Assembly: GCA_019429275.1 (NCBI GenBank)
Contig: JAHYJC010000014.1
Location: 31,209-95,208, forward strand
Reading direction: 5' to 3'
DNA: 64,000 bases
Source: Lentimicrobium sp.
Lineage (GTDB): Bacteria; Bacteroidota; Bacteroidia; Bacteroidales; Lentimicrobiaceae
Both the position numbers and the translations under genes were made by a program. The notes beneath the pieces were generated by a model. It saw only the letters and a program-made list of their open reading frames with translations, had not been told where the DNA came from and ran no database searches. Of the stretch, positions 46,141 to 55,074 are shown in pieces (the first letter of the stretch is position 1; each line of letters opens with the position of its first letter).

Positions 46141-47894
46141 TCTTCTTTCTTTTTACTTGTGAATAAATCCTGGCGCTGATGATAATAACCAATGGCGAAA
46201 CGGCTTTGGTCGTCTAACGACAGATGAGCAGGTAAGCCATTACTGCTTACCCCGGTCATAATTCCCTGAATCATCTTTTCGTAATGCGTTTTACTACCAC
46301 CACCAAGTTTTGCTAAATGGTGGTTCGAGAGGTTGAGCAACCGTCCAAAAACAGTTATTGGAGCGCTTGAAGCCGCACCATAATATCTGTCTTTTATGGT
46401 TGCATTGATTCCTGGCTGTGCAGCTTCCTGAATTTTTTCGAGCACAGCAAACAGGCGACCGCAGAGGTAGCCTTGGTTTTTGTTGTCTAAATCGAGTGAC
46501 ATGGTAATGAGTTTTTCGTTTGTATTATAAATTGTTTCTTTTCTGTTTAAATAAGCTTTAAGAATTGCCGCACGGATACGGTTAACGTGCTGTTCTGCCC
46601 TGATTCGCCGGATACATTGTTGTTGAAGGGTATCGGGATATTTGGTTCCATCTAAAACACTTTCTATCACTTTGCCTGCAAGATTGGGTGGAACGTTATC
46701 AACTTTGAATTCAAATGAAACATTTGATAGCAAATTGAATAACGAGAAATATTCCTTTTCATCGTTTTTGCTTCTTACAATTTCCAAATCTTCAAAGTGT
46801 TTTGCAATATTTGTTGCAAAGTCAGAAACCTTGCCCGTTTTCCAAAAACGTATGGAAATCCTTGCAGCGTTTGGTGCTAATCCCAGAATATAAAATGGGG
46901 TATCGCCCTCAGCATTTAATTTCCCCGTATGAATGGATTCAAACAGAGCTTTTACTTCTCTGATGTTTTGATCAGGATCATCTTTCGGGGGAGCAGAGAA
47001 AAAGAATGAAAAGTGATTTTCAAAGTTGTTTTGTTTCTGAGACCAGAAAACGACCGAAGTATCAGCAATTTTGAATTTGTTCTTGGAATCCTTTCCAAGT
47101 AAAACATTCAAAGCAGTAGTATAAGCATCTTCAGCCTTTTTTGAAACTGGTGCATTAAGTCCTTGTTCTTTGTAGTAAGAATCGTACCCTGAATTTTTTT
47201 GAAAACCAACGAGCTTACCTCCGCTTTTGCCTCCGGGAAGTGATGTTGCTGTATGAAGAATTGCAATTGGTAGTTTTTCTCCGGTTATCAAACAGATACC
47301 CTCTGTAGCTTGAGTTTGTTTCTCATCGTCAGTGTCATTGACTATTTCAATCTCGTTACGAAGATCATCATGTTCGGCAACAATGTCTGATTCGCCTGCA
47401 ATTTTAAACGTAAGATTACAGCCTGGAATTTTATAACATTCTTTCCAATTTTCATGTTGAAGAAGCAATGGAATCGAATCCTCGTTCTCGTAAAATTTGC
47501 AAATAGCTGAAAATTGATCGTTTTCAGTATATTTTGCTGATAGTTGTTTCACTTGGGACACAAAAGTGTTGTTCTGTTTTTTTGCGTCTCCGATTGCTTT
47601 CTCTGTTTCATCTTTTGGTTGGCCTAAAACATAACCCCAATGATCCCATAAAACATTAGCAGTCTCAGAAGCTTTAGATCCAGTTCTACTTTTTGTTTTT
47701 AGCACCATAAATGTTTTTGCACGTTTCTGTTTACCATCTCCAGAACGGGTATCCTCCAGATTGATGAAGTGTCCTTCATTGTCGATTACAATGATGTATG
47801 GAATCTCTTTTCGTTCAAACCCTAGTGGTGCAATATTGCTTTCTGGGTCGGTAGCTTTTCGCTGGTAATAGTCGTATAATGCTTGCAGTATCAT
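46137..47894 (-). CDS. cas8c: Type I-C Cascade large subunit Cas8c (Csd1)
   Basis: A 585-aa Csd1/Cas8c, the PAM-recognising large subunit. Family features: MILQALYDYYQRK at the N-terminus, FMVLKTKSRTGSKA, ICLITGEKLPIAILHTA, LVGFQKNSGYDSYYKEQGLNAPVSKKAEDAYTTALN, and the C-terminal helical part (YLCGRLFAVLEKIQEAA, YYGAASSAPITVFGRLLNLSNHHLAKL) that also provides the Cas11-like small subunit by internal initiation in I-C systems. Its start overlaps the cas5c stop by 4 bp. Confidence 0.97.
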   Translation of the reverse strand: MILQALYDYYQRKATDPESNIAPLGFERKEIPYIIVIDNEGHFINLEDTRSGDGKQKRAKTFMVLKTKSRTGSKASETANVLWDHWGYVLGQPKDETEKAIGDAKKQNNTFVSQVKQLSAKYTENDQFSAICKFYENEDSIPLLLQHENWKECYKIPGCNLTFKIAGESDIVAEHDDLRNEIEIVNDTDDEKQTQATEGICLITGEKLPIAILHTATSLPGGKSGGKLVGFQKNSGYDSYYKEQGLNAPVSKKAEDAYTTALNVLLGKDSKNKFKIADTSVVFWSQKQNNFENHFSFFFSAPPKDDPDQNIREVKALFESIHTGKLNAEGDTPFYILGLAPNAARISIRFWKTGKVSDFATNIAKHFEDLEIVRSKNDEKEYFSLFNLLSNVSFEFKVDNVPPNLAGKVIESVLDGTKYPDTLQQQCIRRIRAEQHVNRIRAAILKAYLNRKETIYNTNEKLITMSLDLDNKNQGYLCGRLFAVLEKIQEAAQPGINATIKDRYYGAASSAPITVFGRLLNLSNHHLAKLGGGSKTHYEKMIQGIMTGVSSNGLPAHLSLDDQSRFAIGYYHQRQDLFTSKKKEE

Positions 47895-48598
47895 CGTCGT
47901 ACCTCCTCGCTATCAATTGGTGGAACTTCAATAACGCCATTATTGAGTTGAACTCTGAAGAACATGGGTTTCGGATCTTTCTCATCGGTGAAATCCATAT
48001 CGTATAGCATAAAGCCCAAATCACGGGTCTCTTCTAATGTGCGTTTACCTTCCTCTTCAGGATTTTCGATCAACCTGAAATTGCATGAAAATTCCCTGCA
48101 TCCTAAATAAGGTTGGTTAAAACACTGCCCTTTGTTTGCTCTGCGTTCGAACATGGCATTGTATTTTCCGGGATTTTCAGTACTTTTCAGAATGCTTTCT
48201 TCTTCTTGGTCTTTTAACTCATCAGGCGTTTCATGCCTATTCCGGCTACGAAGGGGTATAAATTCCATTTCGGCATAAAGCCGGTAAGCCACATCGCGAA
48301 GAAAAAGTCCTGCTCTTTGTTGTCGATCCTCTTCGATAAAAATCTCCTTTGATTTGTCGCTCATCAGTTTTCCAACTTCATTGCGACGAACAGAAATCCA
48401 ACGGATTGGATTAAGCACCTCTATCTTTTTTACCTTCCATTGAATGGCAGGTTTCCAAAAGATTGCCTCGAACACAGCACGTGCTGCCGATGGGGTGATT
48501 ACATCGTAGCTTACCCGCTCCACCTTCATTTCGGGTCGGGTAAAGCAAGCGTAATCGCCCCATACTTCAATGCAAAATTGTTTGTTGTAATATTCCAT
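47891..48598 (-). CDS. cas5c: Type I-C crRNA endonuclease and Cascade subunit Cas5c (Cas5d)
   Basis: A 235-aa RAMP protein. In type I-C, which lacks Cas6, Cas5c cuts the repeat at the base of the hairpin and holds the 5' handle. Seen: FCIEVWGDYACFTRPEMKVERVSYDVITPSAARAVFEAIFWKP at the N-terminus, the family's hallmark, and LGFMLYDMDFTDEKDPKPMFFRVQLNNGVIEVP at the end. No cas6 is present in the window, in agreement. It is 153 bp downstream of cas3, with REP elements in between, and overlaps cas8c. Confidence 0.97.
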   Translation of the reverse strand: MEYYNKQFCIEVWGDYACFTRPEMKVERVSYDVITPSAARAVFEAIFWKPAIQWKVKKIEVLNPIRWISVRRNEVGKLMSDKSKEIFIEEDRQQRAGLFLRDVAYRLYAEMEFIPLRSRNRHETPDELKDQEEESILKSTENPGKYNAMFERRANKGQCFNQPYLGCREFSCNFRLIENPEEEGKRTLEETRDLGFMLYDMDFTDEKDPKPMFFRVQLNNGVIEVPPIDSEEVRR

Positions 48599-48631
48599 AT
48601 TTTTAGTTTTACATTAGTTGCTAAAGTTGGT

Positions 48632-48746
48632 GGGCTAAAGCCCGCATTCTATTCTCTTGCTCAGCCCCCAGACTGAAGGCTGGGGTTATGAGCTATGGCA
48701 TCTATTCTATTCACTTTCATTGTCTCAGACTGAAGGCGGGGGTTAT
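48632..48746. repeat. REP-like elements between cas5c and cas3
   Basis: GGGCTAAAGCCC (48,632-48,643), CCCCAGACTGAAGGCTGGGG (48,666-48,685) and a partial copy CAGACTGAAGGCGGGGGTTAT (48,726-48,746) that ends 6 bp before the cas3 stop. Confidence 0.85.
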
Positions 48747-48751
48747 ATCCC

Positions 48752-50977
48752 TCATATTATTTGTATCTCTTCCAGCCATTTACCCTTCAGTTGTAATCCT
48801 GAATGTTGGTTATAAAGTTTTGAGTATTCCTGAATCCAGCATCCATGCAGTTCAACGATCAAGCCTGCTTTTTGAATTTCTGCAAAATCTCGTTCGTTAA
48901 CCGATACTGTGTAACGCTGTAATTTTCGCATCAACCAGGGTTCCGGACCTTTACGCTTGAGCAGTTGAATCAAATCATTTCCCTCTTTGTATTCAACCAA
49001 TATTGTTTGAGCATTTTTATCATCAATCAACCTAAAATCCCGCGCTGCCGTGGCAAATTGGAATTTCATGTATTGGGCATCTTTCCACAAGCTATCACAA
49101 ATATCGGCCTTATCGAAATTGTCGATTTTACTATAGAAAAGCCTGAAATATTCCTGAAAAGCCATTGGTTCGAGGAGTGAGTTTTCGTTATCCGACCTAT
49201 TGGGCAACATCTCTTTAAATGTATCGGCACCTTTCCGCATCAATCCGATGGGGGTTCCTTTCGAAGGCAAAAAAACCTTTACTAACCCAAGCTTGTTTTC
49301 TTTATTTAGTTTTCCTTCGCGGTTGCAGCGCCCCGCACATTGTGCGATAGAATCCAAACCTGCAATGGCCCTGTAAACCACAGGAAAATCAATATCCACC
49401 CCGGCTTCAATCAATTGAGTGCTAATAACCCTCACTGGCTTATTCTCTTTTAGCCGGAGTTTTATTTCATCGATGACATCCATAATGTGAGCAGTACACA
49501 TAAGCCGCGAAAGATGCAGTGTGTCTTCAGGCATCAATTCGTGTAATTCACGGCATTGATTTCGGGTATTTACAATGCAAAGTACCTGTTCATGCTGTTC
49601 TAATTCATCTGCAATAGCCGACCAATCAACCGTTTCATTAGTGTTTTGTGGTATTTGAATTGCTACCCTTTTCAGATTGAAGGCTAATTCATCAACATTT
49701 TGAATAACCTCGCGTACTGAATCCGAACCAATGCCCTCGAACGCAAACTGACCTTTTCCTCCAATTTTACCAGTCAAGGCAGGTTGAGTAGCCGTTGAGA
49801 ACAGAACCGAAACATCGTAATTGTCTACAAGTCCTTTTAAAATTGTGAGAATGGGATTTAGAAACTCCGGAGGTAGCATTTGTGCTTCATCTAAGATGAT
49901 AACGCTATTTACAAGATTATGCAATTTTCGGCAACGCGATGTTTTATTGGCAAAAAGCGATTCAAAAAGCTGAACGTTCGTGGTTACAACAATTGGGGCA
50001 TCCCAGTTTTCAGTAGCCAGTTTTCGTTTTTGAGTGTTTGTGTTTTCGTCAATATTACTGTGATGTTCAATTACATTGTCATCGCCAAAAATTGAACGAT
50101 AGATCTGAACGGTTTGGGTAATGATACTTGTATAGGGAATTGCAAAAATAATTCTTGACTTTTTGTATTTTAAGGCATGGACCAATGCCCATGCCATTGA
50201 CGACAATGTTTTGCCGCCACCGGTTGGAACTGTAATTGAAAAGAATCCGGGTGAAAGCTCACCTGACTCAATGCAATCTTTTAATATTTTACTTCGAATT
50301 GTATTAACCTGAGAAATGGGGGCATTCTTCAACATCTCTTCCATATGAATATCAAATCGGCTTTTCAATTCAATGAGTGAGTCATATTTACCTCGTCTTT
50401 CGTATGATTCGGGATTCATAAAGCGTTCGGTATCGAGATAATCGGCATCAACCAAACAGGAAAAGAGCATTCTTATCCAGAGATGCATCTGGTTCGAATC
50501 TATAGGTTTTCCTGTTGGCGGATTTAGATTGATTTTCTCAAGTAATTCACCGGGGATCTTTGATCTAATCTTATCCAGATACTCTTGCTTCTTTAATCTG
50601 TCAGATAAATCACCTGTAATACATGGCTCGTGTATATAATTGTGCAAACCGGCATGATGTCCTGCAATGCAATAGGCTAAAGGAGGCCAATGGCTTGGAT
50701 AAATTTCTTTTGCCAAAATTGCAGCAGCAGAAGTATGATCGGTTTTTCCTAATCTTTCACCTTCCTCGTAACCTGAATTCACTTTAATATACTCCTGGAA
50801 TTTATCGGAATACTTTCCTAAGTCATGCCAGAGTCCAAGAATTCTGCCCCATTCTGGATTACTAAATTCTTTCGCAAATTTCTCAGCGAGAGTTGCGGTA
50901 CCATTTAAATGATCCAACATATTCTGTTTCTCATATTTTTCCTCGCTAATTTTCATTATATGAGCAATGTATTCCAT
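48752..50977 (-). CDS. cas3: CRISPR-associated helicase/nuclease Cas3
   Basis: A 741-aa Cas3 with an N-terminal HD nuclease domain (HLNGTATLAEKFAKEF, then LWHDLGKYSDKFQEYI with H51-D52; ADHTSAAAIL-like KTDHTSAAAIL, and AGHHAGLH) and an SF2 helicase with Walker A ITVPTGGGKTLSSMAWAL, DEAQ box VIILDEAQMLPPEFL, motif III FSTATQPAL, and motif VI IAQCAGRCNREGK. It degrades DNA marked by Cascade. It is the first gene of the operon; the ~560 bp upstream should hold the cas promoter. The last residues (QLKGKWLEEIQII) are complete. Confidence 0.97.
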   Translation of the reverse strand: MEYIAHIMKISEEKYEKQNMLDHLNGTATLAEKFAKEFSNPEWGRILGLWHDLGKYSDKFQEYIKVNSGYEEGERLGKTDHTSAAAILAKEIYPSHWPPLAYCIAGHHAGLHNYIHEPCITGDLSDRLKKQEYLDKIRSKIPGELLEKINLNPPTGKPIDSNQMHLWIRMLFSCLVDADYLDTERFMNPESYERRGKYDSLIELKSRFDIHMEEMLKNAPISQVNTIRSKILKDCIESGELSPGFFSITVPTGGGKTLSSMAWALVHALKYKKSRIIFAIPYTSIITQTVQIYRSIFGDDNVIEHHSNIDENTNTQKRKLATENWDAPIVVTTNVQLFESLFANKTSRCRKLHNLVNSVIILDEAQMLPPEFLNPILTILKGLVDNYDVSVLFSTATQPALTGKIGGKGQFAFEGIGSDSVREVIQNVDELAFNLKRVAIQIPQNTNETVDWSAIADELEQHEQVLCIVNTRNQCRELHELMPEDTLHLSRLMCTAHIMDVIDEIKLRLKENKPVRVISTQLIEAGVDIDFPVVYRAIAGLDSIAQCAGRCNREGKLNKENKLGLVKVFLPSKGTPIGLMRKGADTFKEMLPNRSDNENSLLEPMAFQEYFRLFYSKIDNFDKADICDSLWKDAQYMKFQFATAARDFRLIDDKNAQTILVEYKEGNDLIQLLKRKGPEPWLMRKLQRYTVSVNERDFAEIQKAGLIVELHGCWIQEYSKLYNQHSGLQLKGKWLEEIQII

Positions 50978-51540
50978 AGACAGTAATTATTATGTTGTGA
51001 AAACATCTATGGCGGGGAAACTCGCCTTTTTTTATTTTCAAAAAATCTAACTATTGTTATTAAAAATCGAATCATTAATCAAATGCCCTATCGCTTAAAA
51101 CAATAATATTGAAATACACCTCAATTTCAATTAAGCCCGTTTCAAATGTATTAAATAAAAATCAAAGATAAATGACAAAATATTAAAATAATATTAATAT
51201 AAACATGATGCTTATATATAGCATTGACAAGTTTATGTTTGTAACATTGACTTAATACAATGTCAAAGGGGTTCACAGGCAACCAGGTTATCAGCATTAG
51301 GTTGCGTGGGGCTATTTTATACTCAAAACCCACTTTCACACAAATGGACAGGGCCTTTTGAAGTCGCAAAGGGCTTTGATAGTTTTTAGGCTTACACCTG
51401 TTAATACTCTGATTATGAATACCATTTCTTTCCACAAAAATTAATTTAAGAATTTATACAATTTCCATTGCAGGAAATGAAAATATTTGTAAATTTGCGT
51501 CCTCATAGAGAGCTAGTATCAGTAAAGATATTCAGTCAAT
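50978..51540. other. AT-rich spacer between cas3 and tRNA-Val
   Basis: About 560 bases, very AT-rich near 51,050-51,250. It should hold the cas operon promoter (minus) and the tRNA-Val promoter (plus). The only frame (51,151-51,435, minus, 94 aa) has no family resemblance, no ribosome binding site and atypical composition, so it is not called. Confidence 0.5.
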
Positions 51541-51615
51541 GGGAGCATAGCTCAGCTGGTTCAGAGCACCTGCCTTACAAGCAGGGGGTCACAGGTTCGA
51601 ACCCTGTTGCTCCCA
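51541..51615 (+). tRNA. tRNA-Val (anticodon TAC)
   Basis: A 75-nt cloverleaf: acceptor GGGAGCA/TGCTCCC with discriminator A, anticodon arm CCTGC-CTTACAA-GCAGG (anticodon TAC), T arm ACAGG-TTCGAAC-CCTGT. CCA is not encoded. Its 3' part is duplicated, inverted, at 38.8 kb. Confidence 0.96.
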
Positions 51616-51626
51616 CTCTTAAAAAC

Positions 51627-51667
51627 AACCACTTACAATTAATTTTGTAGGTGGTTTTTGTTTTTTT
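51627..51667 (+). terminator. Terminator of tRNA-Val
   Basis: AACCACTTACAA ... TTGTAGGTGGTT forms a 12-bp stem with one G-U pair, followed by TTTGTTTTTTT. Confidence 0.85.
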
Positions 51668-51929
51668 GCATTTTATTTACATTTTTCAATTCTGAACTGA
51701 ATTGCTGATACCGCCTTTTATAACATCAGGTAATCTATAATTCATTCTTAAACAACATTCTTAATTTGTCGTTTCTTTAATTCCGTTAAAAAAAACAACT
51801 TCTTTACTGCAGAGATTTCAAAATCGTAATTTTTCAACAATAAGGTAATTTTTGCAGGCTTCCTCAGCCTATTGCTGTTTTTCTTAGCTTTACAGTCTTA
51901 AACAGAGTTGATCATTTAAACCGGGTTTT
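51668..51929. other. Spacer upstream of ispF
   Basis: About 260 AT-rich bases without a gene. It holds TAATTTTTG (near 51,845), a possible -7 box, and leads into the ispF start. Confidence 0.4.
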
Positions 51930-52424
51930 ATGTTTCCTTACCGCATTGGATTGGGCTTTGATGTTCATAAGCTGGCGCCGGGATTGCCTTTTTTCTTGGG
52001 GGGAGTAAAGATAAATCACCATTCGGGTGCAGTCGGACACTCTGATGCCGACGTTTTGCTCCACGCCATTTGCGATGCTTTGCTGGGGGCAGCCGGATTA
52101 AGAGATATAGGTTATCATTTTCCTGATACAGATGCCAGCCTTAAGGGCATTGACAGTAAGATTCTATTGGATCGTACCGTCAACCTTCTGGAAGAAAAAG
52201 GCTGGAAAACAGGAAATATTGATTGTACCATTGCCCTTCAGGCGCCCAAAATATCGCCATATATTCCTGAAATGCAGGCTTGTATTGAAAAAATAACAAA
52301 ATCAGGCCTCGGCAGTGTTTCGGTTAAAGCGACCACCACCGAAGAGCTGGGTTTTACAGGACGCAAAGAGGGAGTCGCAGCCTGGGCTGTTGCAATTATT
52401 TTTAAAGAAGAAACAAGTATATAG
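51930..52424 (+). CDS. ispF: 2-C-methyl-D-erythritol 2,4-cyclodiphosphate synthase
   Basis: IspF catalyses the cyclisation step of the MEP isoprenoid pathway. Signatures: RIGLGFDVHKLAPG (metal Asp and His), GAVGHSDADVLLHAICDALLGAAGLRDIGYHFPDTD (His-Ser-Asp cluster), and SVKATTTEELGFTGRKEGVAA near the end. 164 aa is typical. The following gene starts 16 bp downstream and may be coupled. Confidence 0.96.
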   Translation: MFPYRIGLGFDVHKLAPGLPFFLGGVKINHHSGAVGHSDADVLLHAICDALLGAAGLRDIGYHFPDTDASLKGIDSKILLDRTVNLLEEKGWKTGNIDCTIALQAPKISPYIPEMQACIEKITKSGLGSVSVKATTTEELGFTGRKEGVAAWAVAIIFKEETSI

Positions 52425-52440
52425 TTAGGAGACCCAAATA

Positions 52441-53385
52441 ATGGAAATCAGGTACCTCGAACATTCTCAAATCGATATGGCTGCATGGGATAATTGCATA
52501 AGCAAAGCCGTAAACGGTAATTTATCTGCCTGGTCGTGGTTTTTGAATATGATGAGTTCGGACTGGGATGCGCTGGTTGAGGGAGAATATGAAACGGTTT
52601 TCCCTATGCCTTTCAGAAAAAAAGCCGGAATTTATTATTTATATCAACCTTTCTTTTCCCAGCAACTAGGCATTTTTTCAATTAATCCGTTAACACCTGA
52701 AAAAATCGGACAATTTCTAGATGCAATTCCATCAAAGTTCAGCTATGCCAACATCAACCTTAATTCATTCAACAAGCCTGATCCGGATAAATATAAAATC
52801 ATCAATAACTTAAACCATGAACTCGACCTGATTGAATCTTATGAAATCATCAGAAAATCATATAAAGATAATACCCGAAGAAACATAGTCAGGGCAAATA
52901 AGGAGGGAGTATCGATCAGTACAAATGTAAAACCCGAAGATATAATTAATCTGTTTAAGAGCAACCGGGGAAAGGATTTTAGTCACCTTGGAGAATACGA
53001 CTACCGGAGATTGACAAGGATGATTTATCACAGCCTGGGCATGGGTAAAGCCATTTGCTACGGAGCTTTTACTTCCGACAATTCATTTTGCGCAGGGGCT
53101 ATTTTGCTTTTCAGCCATCGCAAAGTAGTTTTTTTGTTTTCCGGGGTCAACGAAACTGCAAGGAAAAATGGCGCCATGTCGTTATTGATTGACAGGTTTA
53201 TTCAGGATTTGGCAGGCAATCACCTCACACTTGATTTTGAAGGTTCGAATGATGCTAATCTGGCAAGATTCTACAGTAGTTTTGGAGCCAGTGTGCTCCA
53301 TTACCCTACGGTTATAATTAACAGGCTTCTCTGGCCAGTAAAGTTCCTGCCATCGCTCAGGGGAAAATTCAGGAAGATATTTTAG
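52441..53385 (+). CDS. FemAB/GNAT-like acyltransferase
   Basis: A 314-aa protein with the FemAB/BioF2-like double GNAT layout. The N-terminal part includes YYLYQPFFSQQLGIFS, and the C-terminal GNAT domain includes YKDNTRRNIVRANKEGVSI, AICYGAFTSDNSFCAGAILLFSHRKVVFLFSGVNETARKNGAMSLLIDRFIQDLAG and LDFEGSNDANLARFYSSFGA. Bacteroidota homologues are called GNAT family acetyltransferases of unknown substrate. An AGGAG site precedes the ATG. Confidence 0.75.
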   Translation: MEIRYLEHSQIDMAAWDNCISKAVNGNLSAWSWFLNMMSSDWDALVEGEYETVFPMPFRKKAGIYYLYQPFFSQQLGIFSINPLTPEKIGQFLDAIPSKFSYANINLNSFNKPDPDKYKIINNLNHELDLIESYEIIRKSYKDNTRRNIVRANKEGVSISTNVKPEDIINLFKSNRGKDFSHLGEYDYRRLTRMIYHSLGMGKAICYGAFTSDNSFCAGAILLFSHRKVVFLFSGVNETARKNGAMSLLIDRFIQDLAGNHLTLDFEGSNDANLARFYSSFGASVLHYPTVIINRLLWPVKFLPSLRGKFRKIF

Positions 53386-53447
53386 GTATTAACTGTTTTG
53401 CCTTATATCAGGTTTTCTTTTAAAGATAAATTTTCCGACAAAAAAAA

Positions 53448-53467
53448 CCCCATTCGAAAGAAAGGGG
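53448..53467 (-). terminator. Terminator after porV
   Basis: Minus strand CCCC-T-TTC-TTTC-GAA-T-GGGG followed by seven T's, 36 bp beyond the porV stop; a modest hairpin with one mismatch, located between convergent genes. Confidence 0.65.
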
Positions 53468-53503
53468 ATGATAATGATATTAGTAAGTTTCGGTTTACTG
53501 TGC

Positions 53504-54733
53504 TTATTTGGCAGCCTGCTTCTGGAAAGCCTCAAAATCGAAATGAAGGGTAAAGCGCAGTGTGTTTTCCAGGGGATTTTTTGCTTTTCCGCCGGTTGGA
53601 ATGAGGTAGGCAAAGTCAAGTCCGAATACGTTGTAACGCAGTCCGGCACCAAGGGTAAAGAACTTACGGTCTCCTTTTAGGCGATCTTCATAGAAATATC
53701 CACCCCTGATGGCAAACTGTTTGTCATACCAGTATTCAATTCCGGCTGCAAATGAAAATTCTCTCATCTCTTCTTTGAAACCTCCTGGTGCATCGAAAAA
53801 CGACTGAAACATACCGACAGGGACAGATACATTGGGATCTTTCCCGAATGCGATGAGCTGTTCACCGTCGTCGCCATAAATTGGCAGGCCGGTTGCTGAG
53901 TCGGTTGCATAAATCGGAGGGGTTGGAATGAGAAGTTTATTCACATCAACCATGAATGTCAAACGGTTGTAATCATCAATATCCAGGGTGAGTGAGGGCC
54001 CAAAACGAAGGTTTGTGGGAATAAAATCACGCTGTGTGTTATCGTCGGAGTATGAGATTTTTGAACCTATGTTGCTGATGTTAAGTCCCCAGGCAAAATA
54101 ACCTTCCATGTTCGGGAATTCCACATCATGCTGAGAATAAAGGGCTATATCCGAAGCAACTGAACGACCGGGTTTGGTAGAGGCACCCCCTACACTTTGG
54201 CCCTGAGTCAGATTAGAATTAATAAATCTTGCCGAAACGGCTCCGGAGAGATTTTTGGTAAGTTTTCTTGAATATGCTGCACTGAGCGCAAATTCGTTGG
54301 GCCTGTAATTTCCAATGGTACCTCCCTGAATATCGGTAAATGTGATATCGCCGAGAGAGAAATAAAGCAGCGAACCTGAAATGACCTGATCATCTCCAAG
54401 TTTTGCATACCCCGTAAGATAGGCAAGGTTAATGTCGCTCACAAGTGCACGCAACCATGGGCTGTATGACATTGAAAACCCCATGGAATTTTCGATATAG
54501 GTATATTTTGCCGGATTCCAATGTAGTGAATTGGCATCAGGAGCACTTGAAACCCCTGCTTCGCCCATCCCGGCTGATCGCGCATCAGGCGCTATCTGCA
54601 GGAATGGAACAGAAGAGGTAATAGTATTCAGGTCCTGCCCGATATAAGTAGTGCTTTGTGCTTGAACAATACAGGAAAATGCAGTGAATATCCCGGTAAG
54701 AATACTCAACCGCACAATAGAAGAAATTCGCAT
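53504..54733 (-). CDS. porV: Type IX secretion outer-membrane protein PorV
   Basis: PorV (LptO) is an outer-membrane barrel that collects T9SS cargo from the translocon. The ATG at 54,733 gives a signal peptide (MRISSIVRLSILTGIFTAFSCIVQAQ), 27 nt inside the ORF-track start. Family motifs: SSVPFLQIAPDARSAGMGEAGVSSAPDANSLHWNPAKYTYI and MGFSMSYSPWLRALVSDINLAYLTGYAKL; the end is FTLHFDFEAFQKQAAK. 409 aa is normal. Together with porT, the plug and the gliding-type cargo gene it shows an active T9SS. Confidence 0.92.
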   Translation of the reverse strand: MRISSIVRLSILTGIFTAFSCIVQAQSTTYIGQDLNTITSSVPFLQIAPDARSAGMGEAGVSSAPDANSLHWNPAKYTYIENSMGFSMSYSPWLRALVSDINLAYLTGYAKLGDDQVISGSLLYFSLGDITFTDIQGGTIGNYRPNEFALSAAYSRKLTKNLSGAVSARFINSNLTQGQSVGGASTKPGRSVASDIALYSQHDVEFPNMEGYFAWGLNISNIGSKISYSDDNTQRDFIPTNLRFGPSLTLDIDDYNRLTFMVDVNKLLIPTPPIYATDSATGLPIYGDDGEQLIAFGKDPNVSVPVGMFQSFFDAPGGFKEEMREFSFAAGIEYWYDKQFAIRGGYFYEDRLKGDRKFFTLGAGLRYNVFGLDFAYLIPTGGKAKNPLENTLRFTLHFDFEAFQKQAAK

Positions 54734-54760
54734 AAAACTCGGTTTTGATAAAGTGCGCAA

Positions 54761-55074
54761 AGTTATTTATAATTTTTGAATATGATGCATTAGAAACGAC
54801 AATGTATCTCTATTATTGCCTTTTTACCCTTCAATTAAATAACACAACAAGAAAAACATTTTTCAGGCAGTAATATTGTGTTGTAATAAAAAATTATATC
54901 CTGTCAGAAAAAGAACAATTCTGACTTCATTTGGTTTGGGTTTCTTACAGATAAAATTTCCATATACATGATTTTTAGTTTAATCTTTAATCAGATTTCT
55001 TTTCTTCAAACCATCAAAAAATCCCGGCTACTTTTGCTGAATGCGTATTTTTGCATTAAAAATAAGCATTTCTG
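54761..55074. promoter_or_regulatory. Divergent spacer porV / M23 peptidase with -7 box
   Basis: About 310 AT-rich bases between divergent genes. TATTTTTG at 55,046-55,053 (+) fits TAnnTTTG 21 bp before the peptidase ATG. Another TACTTTTG lies at 55,029-55,036. No gene is seen. Confidence 0.45.

Noticed and set aside
51151-51435. 94-aa minus-strand ORF upstream of cas3
   Set aside because: No family resemblance, no ribosome binding site, Ile/His/Leu-rich AT-driven composition, and it overlaps the expected promoter region.
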